Source: Exiguobacterium sp. KRL4
Lineage (GTDB): Bacteria > Bacillota > Bacilli > Exiguobacteriales > Exiguobacteriaceae
Length of the DNA stretch: 56,421 bases
NCBI RefSeq assembly: GCF_001870785.1
Contig: NZ_MOLV01000032.1
Coordinates: 1-56,421, forward strand
Direction of reading: 5' to 3'
Part shown: one piece after another, positions 41,763 to 49,684 of the stretch
How positions within the stretch are numbered: position 1 is the stretch's first letter
How the letters are laid out: each line of letters begins with the position of its first letter
Notes under the pieces: generated by a model
What the model was told of the DNA's origin: nothing
Seen by the model: only the letters and a program-made list of their open reading frames with translations
Database searches by the model: none
Position numbers and translations under genes: made by a program

Positions 41763-43333
41763 GTACGACATCGTACATATTCGTGTGTTCGGTCGGACCG
41801 GTTCAATCGTTCATTGCATCTGCACGAAAGACACTTGATTTATGGAGTGGGAGTTATATTTTATCGGACTTAATTCGCATTGCACTCGAGGAATCGGAGC
41901 AGGCCGGTGCAAAACTGATCCAACCGATGTCGATTCCAAAGCGGACGAAAGTTGCCTCATTACCCAATCGCTTTTTAGTCCAAATCGATGGTCAAGTAAG
42001 TGACGTAGTGGCATTTGGTCAGCGGATCGAAGAAACCATTCGTACCTACTGGTCGAGTCAAGTATTAGCAGGCGTTGAATTGGCGTTTGATGAAAAAACA
42101 GGTCATGTAAAATCGCAGGCAATCGAACAGGCAGAGGACGCCCTTGAAATTTATTGGGCCTACGAACGGTTAACCGATTACCCGACGACACGTATTCGGT
42201 TGGAGCAAATGCTTGCGTCCACTAAGCTATCCAAACAGTTCATGACACAGGTTCAGACGAATCTGACATGTTCCGTTTGTCATGAACGAGATGCACTGTC
42301 AGATCGTCCGACACAGCCGGATGACAGTTACGCAGAACTGAAGGAAAATACACATGCGCTCTGGACACGGTTAAAAGGAAACGACGGTCACACGATGGTT
42401 CGAGAAAGTGAACATTTATGTTCCATTTGTCTTTTAAAGCGATTGTATCCTCGTCTTCATCGATCCATTGGAATCGAATCTTTTGAATCAACACGCGGAT
42501 TTACAGAGGGGCAAGATGGTTATTTTGCAATCGTAATGGCCGATGGGGATGATATGGGGAAATGGATTGCCGGTCGTGACACTGCTCTATCCTCTCACGA
42601 ACCCGGAACGTTGCAATATCATCAAGAGTTAAGCCGCCGGTTAACACAATTCGCTGAAGTCGAGGTACCTGACATCACAGAGCAGTTCAATGACTCGGAG
42701 GGGCGCGTGCAATTGATTTATGCGGGGGGCGACGATGTTCTGGCTTTCGTGTCACTAGCAAAAGTATTTCCATTCTTGAGAATGGCACATGACCGATTCG
42801 GCAGTGAACATGGCTTACATGAATCAGCTACGATGTCAGCCGGAATCGCCATCGTTCATTCCAGTATGCCGCTTCAACATGCAATTCGTGTCGCACGAGA
42901 AATGGAACATCAAGCGAAACAGTTGGATGGAAAAGATGGTGTCGGAATTCAAATCGTCTCTAACAGCGGACAGGGAAGACGTTTTGTTGTCCCGTTTGAT
43001 CAGCTGGAGCGTCTGGATCGAATCCGTGAATCGTTGATGACTGATGTTTCGACGACATTCATGTATCACTTTTTTGAAGCATTCCGTCGATTCGGACCAA
43101 CAGATGCTGAAAAACCGTTCTTGAACACACCGGCTCTGATTCGTTCTGAAATTAAGCGCCTTGTCTTGCGTGCGAGTTCCGGCAAAGCATCTGCTGATCG
43201 TTTGGAGCAATTAGTAGACGATTTGCACAGTCTGTACCTCTTACCGGATGTTCGGACATTATTAGAATATTTCCACTTGCTTGAAGCTCAGCGCTTCCTG
43301 GCCAAACGATTAAACAAGGAGGTCGTCCGATGA
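41759..43333 (+). CDS. cmr2: Cas10/Cmr2 cyclic oligoadenylate synthase, lacking HD domain
   Basis: 524 residues. It begins directly with a ferredoxin-like fold (YIFVCSVGPVQSFIASARKTLDLWSGSYILSDL), so no HD nuclease domain is present. A zinc finger uses C171/C174 and C221/C224. The first palm metal site is MADGDDMGKW (262-265) and the second palm has YAGGDDVLAF with GGDD at 323-326, both intact. Cyclic oligoadenylate production is therefore expected, while DNA cleavage by HD is not. A full-length Cmr2 is usually 700-1000 residues. The gene overlaps its neighbours by 4 bases. Confidence 0.94.
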   Translation: MSTTSYIFVCSVGPVQSFIASARKTLDLWSGSYILSDLIRIALEESEQAGAKLIQPMSIPKRTKVASLPNRFLVQIDGQVSDVVAFGQRIEETIRTYWSSQVLAGVELAFDEKTGHVKSQAIEQAEDALEIYWAYERLTDYPTTRIRLEQMLASTKLSKQFMTQVQTNLTCSVCHERDALSDRPTQPDDSYAELKENTHALWTRLKGNDGHTMVRESEHLCSICLLKRLYPRLHRSIGIESFESTRGFTEGQDGYFAIVMADGDDMGKWIAGRDTALSSHEPGTLQYHQELSRRLTQFAEVEVPDITEQFNDSEGRVQLIYAGGDDVLAFVSLAKVFPFLRMAHDRFGSEHGLHESATMSAGIAIVHSSMPLQHAIRVAREMEHQAKQLDGKDGVGIQIVSNSGQGRRFVVPFDQLERLDRIRESLMTDVSTTFMYHFFEAFRRFGPTDAEKPFLNTPALIRSEIKRLVLRASSGKASADRLEQLVDDLHSLYLLPDVRTLLEYFHLLEAQRFLAKRLNKEVVR

Positions 43334-44376
43334 CTTGGTTGACATGGGAGACGTACGATAGTTTCTTTTTCCGAGGAAACAATAATTTTGATGCTTCTAG
43401 TCAGTTTGAAGCGGAAGCTGTTTTTCCGCCGAGACCGGGCACATTTTACGGAGCGATTCGCACCGCGGTCATGGAGCAGGAGGATGCCCTCGAGGCTTTT
43501 CTTCAAGAAACGGATGAGTCATTAAAACAACGAATCGGAAGTCCGACGACACACGGGTCTTTCCGAATTCGGGCTGTCCTTCTGGAACATGAAGAGACTT
43601 TGTATGTACCGGTTCCGCTCGATGTTCAAGTCATTCGAACGGATGCTGGTTACCGTGGATATCCTTTGACATTGCATACGGTCGAACCGGAAAGTGGTCA
43701 ATCGGATGGGAGTGCCTATCGTTTACTGGCATCACATGCCGTCAAATCACAAAGTGCTCAAGGAAAATGGATGCCTTTTGAACAATTGATTAAAGGGGAC
43801 TATTCACAAATCGTTGATTTGACCTTTTTCGTCTCAAAAGAAGAAAAAACAGGGATTGCGATAGATGAAGAGTCCCACACAGTCAGGGAAGGTTTTTTGT
43901 ACCAGGCGGTTCGCAGCCGCTTACGTCCAACAGTCCGGATTGTCACACTGTGTGATGGATTGGAGACCTATCCGACGACAGTTCGCCTCGGTAACGTAGG
44001 GACTGTCTGGTACGGTAAAGAACGACAAATTTCTGCGTTTTCCAAACAAAAAGAACAAATCCGGCAACATCTGAACGGACAGAAGCAGGCCCGGATCTAT
44101 GCCTTGATGCCGGGTTTAGGTACAACGGATGAGTATTTGATTGAGGCGAGTGGTCGAGGCGAATTGATCGGGGGATGGGACATGGTAAAACGTCGTCCTA
44201 AACCACGTGCTCAAATTCGACCGGCCGGAACGACCCGCTGGATCACATTACAGGATACAGAAGCACAACTTGAACAATTTTGGTTTACACATCACTCAGA
44301 GACAGATGAAGTTGGCTATGGTTTGACTTGCTTATTACCGATTACCCCAATTGAGAAAGGAAGTTTTGAACAATGA
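43330..44376 (+). CDS. cmr3: Type III-B RAMP protein Cmr3
   Basis: 348 residues. TWETYDSFFFRGNNNFDASSQFEAEAVFPPRPGTFYGAIRTAV is the conserved Cmr3 opening (the D..FFRG..F and PPxPxTfxGAiR pattern). The C-terminal half has GRGELIGGWDMVKRRPKP. It pairs with Cmr2 and holds the 5' handle of the crRNA (family knowledge). Overlaps on both sides show coupled translation. Confidence 0.92.
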   Translation: MTWLTWETYDSFFFRGNNNFDASSQFEAEAVFPPRPGTFYGAIRTAVMEQEDALEAFLQETDESLKQRIGSPTTHGSFRIRAVLLEHEETLYVPVPLDVQVIRTDAGYRGYPLTLHTVEPESGQSDGSAYRLLASHAVKSQSAQGKWMPFEQLIKGDYSQIVDLTFFVSKEEKTGIAIDEESHTVREGFLYQAVRSRLRPTVRIVTLCDGLETYPTTVRLGNVGTVWYGKERQISAFSKQKEQIRQHLNGQKQARIYALMPGLGTTDEYLIEASGRGELIGGWDMVKRRPKPRAQIRPAGTTRWITLQDTEAQLEQFWFTHHSETDEVGYGLTCLLPITPIEKGSFEQ

Positions 44377-45281
44377 AACGACAATTATATGTAGTTCGTG
44401 CCCTCAGCGCATTACACCCAGGAAGTGGATCGGAGATTGGTATCGTAGATTTACCGATTCAGCGTGAAAAACATACAGGGTTCCCTAAAATCGATGCCTC
44501 GTCTTTTAAAGGAGCGATGCGTGCTGCTGTCCGCGAGACCGTACAAGATGATGCAGTCGTTCAAAACATCTTCGGGAGTGATGTAACGGGAGTCGATCAG
44601 CCGACCCAAGCCGGTGCGATTTCATTAAGTGATTGCCGTTTGCTGGCACTTCCGGTCAAGTCATTGAACAATATCTTTGTTTATGTCACCTGCCCATTCG
44701 TGTTAAACCGTCTGCAAGGAGAATTGATGTATACGGCCGGAGATCAATCGTGGATCGGGAGCTATCAGGTGGGAACGGTCTCTTCAGCTGATATGTTGGC
44801 AATCAATGACGGGTTAGTCTTGGATGAATATGTGTTGGATGGTTTCGTCCCAGATGAAGCAACACATGTCATCGCAACATCACTGGAGCAGCAGCTTGGT
44901 CTGCAATCAGGATTCATGAGCGATCGTTTTGCAATCATCAGTGATGAGCAATTTGGACAACTGTGTCGTTTAGGAATGGAAGTCAATGCGCGGATTCGGA
45001 TCAATCCGGAATCTGGGACGGTAGCAGAAGGTGCACTTTTCTATGAAGAGAATATCCCGGCGGAAACGCTCTTTTACAGTTTTATTGGCGCGACGAAAAC
45101 AAAACGGTTTGCGACGAAAGTCGAGAATGGCTACCAGTTTAAAGAATGGACGGCAGAAGAAGTCATGGAACAGTTGGAAGATCCACTTGTCTTGCCGCCG
45201 GTCTTCCAAATTGGAGGCGGAGCAACGATCGGTCATGGATTGATTCAGCTTCAACCCGTTCGTGAGGGGGTCACGTCATGA
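44373..45281 (+). CDS. cmr4: Type III-B backbone RNase Cmr4
   Basis: 302 residues. The N-terminus RALSALHPGSGSEIGIVDLPIQREKHTGFPKIDASSFKGAMRAAV is diagnostic. Asp26 in GIVDLP is the catalytic Asp known to cut target RNA at 6-nt steps in Cmr4, and it is kept. Repeated copies form the backbone of the complex. C-terminal FQIGGGATIGHGLIQL is the Gly-rich RAMP loop. ATGA overlaps join it to cmr3 and cmr5. Confidence 0.94.
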   Translation: MKRQLYVVRALSALHPGSGSEIGIVDLPIQREKHTGFPKIDASSFKGAMRAAVRETVQDDAVVQNIFGSDVTGVDQPTQAGAISLSDCRLLALPVKSLNNIFVYVTCPFVLNRLQGELMYTAGDQSWIGSYQVGTVSSADMLAINDGLVLDEYVLDGFVPDEATHVIATSLEQQLGLQSGFMSDRFAIISDEQFGQLCRLGMEVNARIRINPESGTVAEGALFYEENIPAETLFYSFIGATKTKRFATKVENGYQFKEWTAEEVMEQLEDPLVLPPVFQIGGGATIGHGLIQLQPVREGVTS

Positions 45282-45667
45282 ACACACTGCATTCAATTGA
45301 TCAGTTGAGAGCCGGTTTTTCTTACGATGCGATTCAAATTGCAAAAGAAAGCAGTGCGAAACAATCTGAAGTGAAGAGTTACATCAAAAAAATGCCTTTA
45401 CTGATTAAGACTAACGGCTTGGCTCAAACATTAGCTTTTTATCGTGCTAAAGGAACCGGTTCAAAAAGTTATCAAATCGTCTATGAGATGTTATCGACCT
45501 GGTTCCGGGCTGAGACACCTTTTAAGATGATGACGACAGAGGACGGTTTTTTAGAACAAGTCATTCGTTTGGATACACGCCAGTATATGCTGTTGACGGA
45601 TGAAACAATTCTTTTGTTAAACTGGCTGCGTCGTTTTGCTGACATCGAGCTGAAGAAAGAAGGGTGA
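45278..45667 (+). CDS. cmr5: Type III-B small subunit Cmr5
   Basis: 129 residues, all helical as expected: SIDQLRAGFSYDAIQIAKES, VKSYIKKMPLLIKTNGLAQTLAFYRAKG and TRQYMLLTDETILLLNWLRRFADI are Cmr5 blocks. It forms the second filament beside Cmr4. It overlaps cmr4 by ATGA and is 4 bases from cmr6. Confidence 0.93.
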   Translation: MNTLHSIDQLRAGFSYDAIQIAKESSAKQSEVKSYIKKMPLLIKTNGLAQTLAFYRAKGTGSKSYQIVYEMLSTWFRAETPFKMMTTEDGFLEQVIRLDTRQYMLLTDETILLLNWLRRFADIELKKEG

Positions 45668-45671
45668 TCCC

Positions 45672-47087
45672 GTGGCGAAGAAAAAGAAAAAAAACGTACA
45701 ATCGAAGCCAAGCCCACGTTATAAGAAGAACAAGGAACTTCCCGGTATAGTTTCTTCGAAAAAAACGGTGGAATCATCAATAGAACAAACGACACAAGAA
45801 CTGGCTCCATCCATGTTAGAACAAAAAAAATTAAAAGAGACCGTCATCTTGACGGAACAGAATCCTCCACGTCGTCTTTCTAAGTTGTTATCAGATGAAG
45901 GACAAAAGAAAGATGTGCGTCTTCGTTCACTGTTGTCGGATACAACAGCGCTCGGTCAAGGTGAATACCATGAACAGACGTTATTGATGTATCGCGAGAC
46001 TGTTACGCCGGCGCAAACGCACCATCTTAGTTACCGGATGGATTACTTCCAAGGAGCCAAAATCCGGACAATGGATAAATCCTTGAGAGAACCGGCAGTG
46101 ACGCTCGGGACATACAAAACGACGGATAAGATGAAAAAACTGATGGATGCACAACATCAACAACGACTCGAACAGTTTGCGGCAGCTTCGATGCAGTTAA
46201 TTGTGTTCGATGTCAAAATCAGTGGCAATGGTCTGCTGACCCGGGTAGGTCATGTCACTGAGAACGGTTTGAAAATTCATCCGACGTACGGTGTACCGAT
46301 GATACCTGGCAGTTCCATCAAAGGTGCCATCCGTTCGTGGGCATCGCGGAACCTCGAAGGGGGAACGAGCTTCGTTGAACTGTTGTTCGGAACAGGGAGT
46401 GACGGAGAGGAAGCGAACCGGGGAATCGTTGAATTTGATGATCTATTGTTTGCGGACGCAGCGATTCAACCTGATATTTTGACACCACATTATCAGAAAT
46501 ATACGAGCAGTGGTGGAGATGGGGAGCCAACCGATTCCGGTTCTCCGATCCCGGTACCGTTTTATCGTGTCAAAGCAGACCGTCCCGCAAAATTAGTCGT
46601 TCGTTTTTCACGCCGCTTTAAGTCACGGCTGGCCAAAGTCGGATACGACCCCGAACTGTTTTTACTGTACTTCCCCGATGTTTTGAAAGGGGCATTGACG
46701 CACGGTCTAGGTGCGAAAACAGCTGTCGGATACGGCAGTTTTACGGTGGAAGCCAATCGGACACAGGATTATTACGATATCCGAGAACGGCGGATCGGAC
46801 AGGCGGAAGAAGTCGCCCGTCAAAAGGAAATCGAACGCCTGACACCGGAAGAACGTTATCTGGTCGAACAACAGGTCGCGCTCGACGAACTCACGACAAT
46901 TATCCAGGACGGAAAACAACAGGACTTGGACCGGGTCAAAGCGCAAACTTATTTGGATGAGTTGATTGAAAAGCGCTATACACTGGTTGTACAAAAATGG
47001 TTAGAAGGATTTGATACGAAGCAGGCAACGAAGAAGTTGAAAGAACGTATCAAATACGCCAAAGAACATCTGGCACAACTTTCATGA
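45672..47087 (+). CDS. cmr6: Type III-B RAMP protein Cmr6, extended at both ends
   Basis: 471 residues against ~250-350 for most Cmr6. The RAMP core is at ~170-370: FDVKISGNGLLTRVGHVTENGLKIHPTYGVPMIPGSSIKGAIRSWA, with the Gly-rich IPGSSIKG at 211-218. Residues 1-~60 are Lys-rich and look disordered (AKKKKKNVQSKPSPRYKKN), so they may bind nucleic acid. Residues ~375-471 are a charged helical tail (RRIGQAEEVARQKEIERLTPEER...). GTG 45672 follows GAAGGG. It overlaps the CARF gene that follows by 4 bases. Confidence 0.92.
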   Translation: MAKKKKKNVQSKPSPRYKKNKELPGIVSSKKTVESSIEQTTQELAPSMLEQKKLKETVILTEQNPPRRLSKLLSDEGQKKDVRLRSLLSDTTALGQGEYHEQTLLMYRETVTPAQTHHLSYRMDYFQGAKIRTMDKSLREPAVTLGTYKTTDKMKKLMDAQHQQRLEQFAAASMQLIVFDVKISGNGLLTRVGHVTENGLKIHPTYGVPMIPGSSIKGAIRSWASRNLEGGTSFVELLFGTGSDGEEANRGIVEFDDLLFADAAIQPDILTPHYQKYTSSGGDGEPTDSGSPIPVPFYRVKADRPAKLVVRFSRRFKSRLAKVGYDPELFLLYFPDVLKGALTHGLGAKTAVGYGSFTVEANRTQDYYDIRERRIGQAEEVARQKEIERLTPEERYLVEQQVALDELTTIIQDGKQQDLDRVKAQTYLDELIEKRYTLVVQKWLEGFDTKQATKKLKERIKYAKEHLAQLS

Positions 47088-48238
47088 TCGAACAGGTGCG
47101 GTATGAAGCATATACGGCGATAGTGACGGTCGGCATCTCATTTTTTCAAAAACAAAATCAGTTTGGGGAAGTCGACCGGACACCTGAAGCGATTCAACGG
47201 GCAGTTCGGCAGAGCAGTCTCGAAGAGGGACGGATCAGTGCAGAAGTTTCAATGATTGAGGGATGGCGTAAACAGCAGCGTTTGGCAAAACAGGCAGATA
47301 TTTTATTGTTGTATTCGGATACAGCAATCGGCACCTTGGCGGCGGTTGGTGTAAAAGAAAGTTTAGAGCGGTTGTATGGCTATCGTGTCACTCAAAAGAA
47401 GGTGGATGGTCTTGATATGTCGACACCTGAACAAGCTGTACGCGGGATGCAACAGTATCTGGTGGATTTGGCCGGGATATTGGAAGTCCATGATCCGGCA
47501 ACGACCTTATTCGCGCCAATCGGAGGATACAAATCTGTTTTTTCATTAGCGTATCCGATTGCATCGTTGTACGGATTTGAGGCATGGTACCGATTCGAGC
47601 AGTCCGGTGCTCCTGTTCCGTTGCCGCTGTTACCGATTCGCTTCGATGAAGAAGCACTACAGCAACCGGAAACAATCCGGATGCTGCGTGCGCTTTACCG
47701 GCACGCCGGTTTTCACTTGACAGAACCCTTTGTACTGGACGAGTTATCGCTAAGGTTACGTGAGTGGGTGGAAGCCCACCCCGTCTATTTTTATCAATAT
47801 GAGGGATTAGTCGGATTTTCGCCGATCTTAATTCTCCAGTTACGCACGATGCCAACTTTATACGCACCACGTGTCTTCATTCCGAAAAAAATGGAGCATG
47901 AACAACGCACGATGTCGGGCATCTTGGATGATTTCAAGACGTATCAAGGAAGTCATCGGCAACAGCCAACAGGATTTACGAACCGGCTATTCCATCATGA
48001 AATGGACTGGACGGATCGTTCACTCAACGGAAGTATGTTCTCGTTGTACCGGATGAACGGTGCACCACAACATCGTGCCATTTATCGGTGGATGGAGTAT
48101 GAAGGAGAAGAAGTGCTTGTCTTTAAAAGTGTGTGGTTTAATTACAAGACGTACGAACGAGAAAGAAAGCAGTTGGAACGTCTGATGCAGGAAGATTTGA
48201 TTGACTGGCATCAACTAGTAGAAGTTCAACTGTGGTGA
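47084..48238 (+). CDS. CARF protein with C-terminal RelE-like domain (Cami1-like candidate)
   Basis: 384 residues. The N-terminal ~175 residues form a CARF domain: TAIVTVGISFFQKQ, ADILLLYSDTAIG and LFAPIGGYKSVFSLAYPIASLYGFEAWYRFE (GGYKS at 147-151, matching the GGfKs motif of TIGR02619/Csm6-type CARFs). A helical linker with a short winged part follows. Residues ~272-368 align by eye with the RelE toxin fold: LNGSMFSLYRMN, then HRAIYRWMEYEGEEVLVFKSVWFNYKTYERERKQL, comparable to RelE's YRLVYQV...VVVFVISVGKRERSEVY. CARF-RelE fusions (Cami1) cut ribosome-bound mRNA on cyclic oligoadenylate binding. No HEPN motif is present. It is coupled to cmr6 by ATGA. Confidence 0.8.
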   Translation: MIEQVRYEAYTAIVTVGISFFQKQNQFGEVDRTPEAIQRAVRQSSLEEGRISAEVSMIEGWRKQQRLAKQADILLLYSDTAIGTLAAVGVKESLERLYGYRVTQKKVDGLDMSTPEQAVRGMQQYLVDLAGILEVHDPATTLFAPIGGYKSVFSLAYPIASLYGFEAWYRFEQSGAPVPLPLLPIRFDEEALQQPETIRMLRALYRHAGFHLTEPFVLDELSLRLREWVEAHPVYFYQYEGLVGFSPILILQLRTMPTLYAPRVFIPKKMEHEQRTMSGILDDFKTYQGSHRQQPTGFTNRLFHHEMDWTDRSLNGSMFSLYRMNGAPQHRAIYRWMEYEGEEVLVFKSVWFNYKTYERERKQLERLMQEDLIDWHQLVEVQLW

Positions 48239-48253
48239 AAGGAACATGAAACG

Positions 48254-48943
48254 GTGCGTATTCTCATTACATTAGAAGCAACGACAGCCTGGTTACCTGT
48301 GAATTATCAGTCTATGTGTCGAAGTATGATCTATAAGACAATCGGAAACGACTTTCCGGAGTTGCATGACGACTACCGCTCCTATTTTACGTTTAATCGG
48401 CTCAACGGACAGTCAGAATATGACGCACGTTCAAAACGATTATTGTTCAAAGGGGAATTGACCTGGACAGTGAGTTTTCTCGAGGATCGTCATGCGGAAG
48501 TTTTTGTCAATCGTCTTGTCGAACACGGGGAGTTCCAGATCGGAACAGAACGCTTTTTGTTAAAAGCAATTCACCAAGTAACGGCTGAGGAAATGAAGCA
48601 GACACCACGTATCCGGTTACTTGCACCGGCAGTTTCCCAAGTCATGATCGGTAAAAAAACACATTATTTCACTCCGGATGACCCGGCATTTTTGACACAA
48701 CTTGAGGAAAATGCCAAACATAAATACGCGACGTATTTTGGGAAACCGTATGATGGTGAACTCCGGATTACGTTGCGTCCCGGTCGGACCCGGAAAAATG
48801 TGACGCGTGATCAAGGGACACTGGTGACAGGCTGGACCGTTCCTTTATCACTGGAGGCTTCCCGTGAAATGGCTAAGTTTCTCTACCGGATTGGTTTAGG
48901 CGCACGTAATGCGAGTGGTCACGGCATGTTTGAATTTCAGTAA
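48254..48943 (+). CDS. cas6: CRISPR pre-crRNA endoribonuclease Cas6
   Basis: 229 residues. Two ferredoxin-like halves; C-terminal GLGARNASGHGMFEF is the Cas6 Gly-rich loop. It begins RILITLEATTAWLPVNYQSMCRSMIYKTIG, as in Cas6 of type I-B/III systems. A candidate catalytic His is in the first third (LHDDY, residue ~37). It should cut the array transcript to leave an 8-nt 5' handle. GTG 48254 follows AAAGGAAC. Last gene of the interference operon. Confidence 0.9.
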   Translation: MRILITLEATTAWLPVNYQSMCRSMIYKTIGNDFPELHDDYRSYFTFNRLNGQSEYDARSKRLLFKGELTWTVSFLEDRHAEVFVNRLVEHGEFQIGTERFLLKAIHQVTAEEMKQTPRIRLLAPAVSQVMIGKKTHYFTPDDPAFLTQLEENAKHKYATYFGKPYDGELRITLRPGRTRKNVTRDQGTLVTGWTVPLSLEASREMAKFLYRIGLGARNASGHGMFEFQ

Positions 48944-48948
48944 AGAAA

Positions 48949-48995
48949 GAGGGTGTGACAGATGCATTTATGCGTCTGTTCCACCCTCTGTTTTT
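48949..48995. terminator. Shared terminator between cas6 and WYL genes
   Basis: Stem AGAGGGTG...ACAGA and TCTGT...CACCCTCT around GATGCATTTATGCG, followed by TTTTT. It overlaps the end of the minus-strand WYL gene, so it probably serves both directions. Confidence 0.85.
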
Positions 48996-49684
48996 ATATA
49001 ACGGGCCAGCATCGCACGTGTTGATTCCTCCATATGATCGGCCAGGTGAGAAGGCGAGAGGACCGTAATTCGGTCACCCAGTGTTCGTAAAAAACGACGG
49101 AAAGTAGGTTCATAGGCTGTCTCATAATACATTGTCACAAGGAGTCCGGAACGATCTCGTACAATCTTTTTAGGATAAAGGCTTAACTTCATCAAAATCC
49201 GTTCTTCATCGGCTGCATCATGAGGATGAAGCTGCAATGTTGCAGTTCGATAATGGAATGAATCGATTGAACGATTTGCGTCAAAGTAACGTTCTATTGT
49301 GTCGAACCGAGTCACTGGACCAAGCAGATGAACGGATTGGATTTCAGTCGTCCGGATCAGACGGATGGTCTGTTTGACTGCAGTCAATAAGAAAAGGTGA
49401 TCAGTCGTCCGGTCGTATCGCCATCCAAACGGTGTCACCTGAAGGCGGGAATCGTCATGGAGGAAAGTGCACTGTAGTTGTCGCATCTGTAAGACAGCTT
49501 GACTGATGATCGTAAAAATTGCTGGATTCTGAAAATAGCGGGCGAGTAGTCGTTGTAAATCAGTTTGCCATGTCTCGGGGGAAAGGGCTTGCCGCATGGT
49601 CCCGGTCAATGGTGGTACCATCTGAAATTGTCGTAACACATATTCCCAAAGCTCCAGATCATGCAACGGTTCGTCTCGTTTCAT
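48968..49684 (-). CDS. WYL-domain protein (second of a pair)
   Basis: 238 residues. The C-terminal half carries the WYL pattern LQVTPFGWRYDRTTDHLFLLTAVKQTIRLIRTTEIQSVHLL (residues ~82-122), followed by a WCX-like end (SGLLVTMYYETAYEPTFRRFLRTLGDRITVLSP). The N-terminal ~70 residues are helical, without an obvious helix-turn-helix, so DNA binding may depend on its partner. ATGA overlap with the upstream WYL gene. WYL proteins are ligand-sensing regulators often found with CRISPR-Cas and other defence loci. Confidence 0.85.
   Translation of the reverse strand: MKRDEPLHDLELWEYVLRQFQMVPPLTGTMRQALSPETWQTDLQRLLARYFQNPAIFTIISQAVLQMRQLQCTFLHDDSRLQVTPFGWRYDRTTDHLFLLTAVKQTIRLIRTTEIQSVHLLGPVTRFDTIERYFDANRSIDSFHYRTATLQLHPHDAADEERILMKLSLYPKKIVRDRSGLLVTMYYETAYEPTFRRFLRTLGDRITVLSPSHLADHMEESTRAMLARYIKTEGGTDA

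Noticed and set aside
39552-48943. Possibility that the interference operon is type III-A (Csm) or III-D
   Set aside because: Cmr1, Cmr3, Cmr4 (GIVDLPIQREKHTGFPKI), Cmr5 and Cmr6 are all present in Cmr order.
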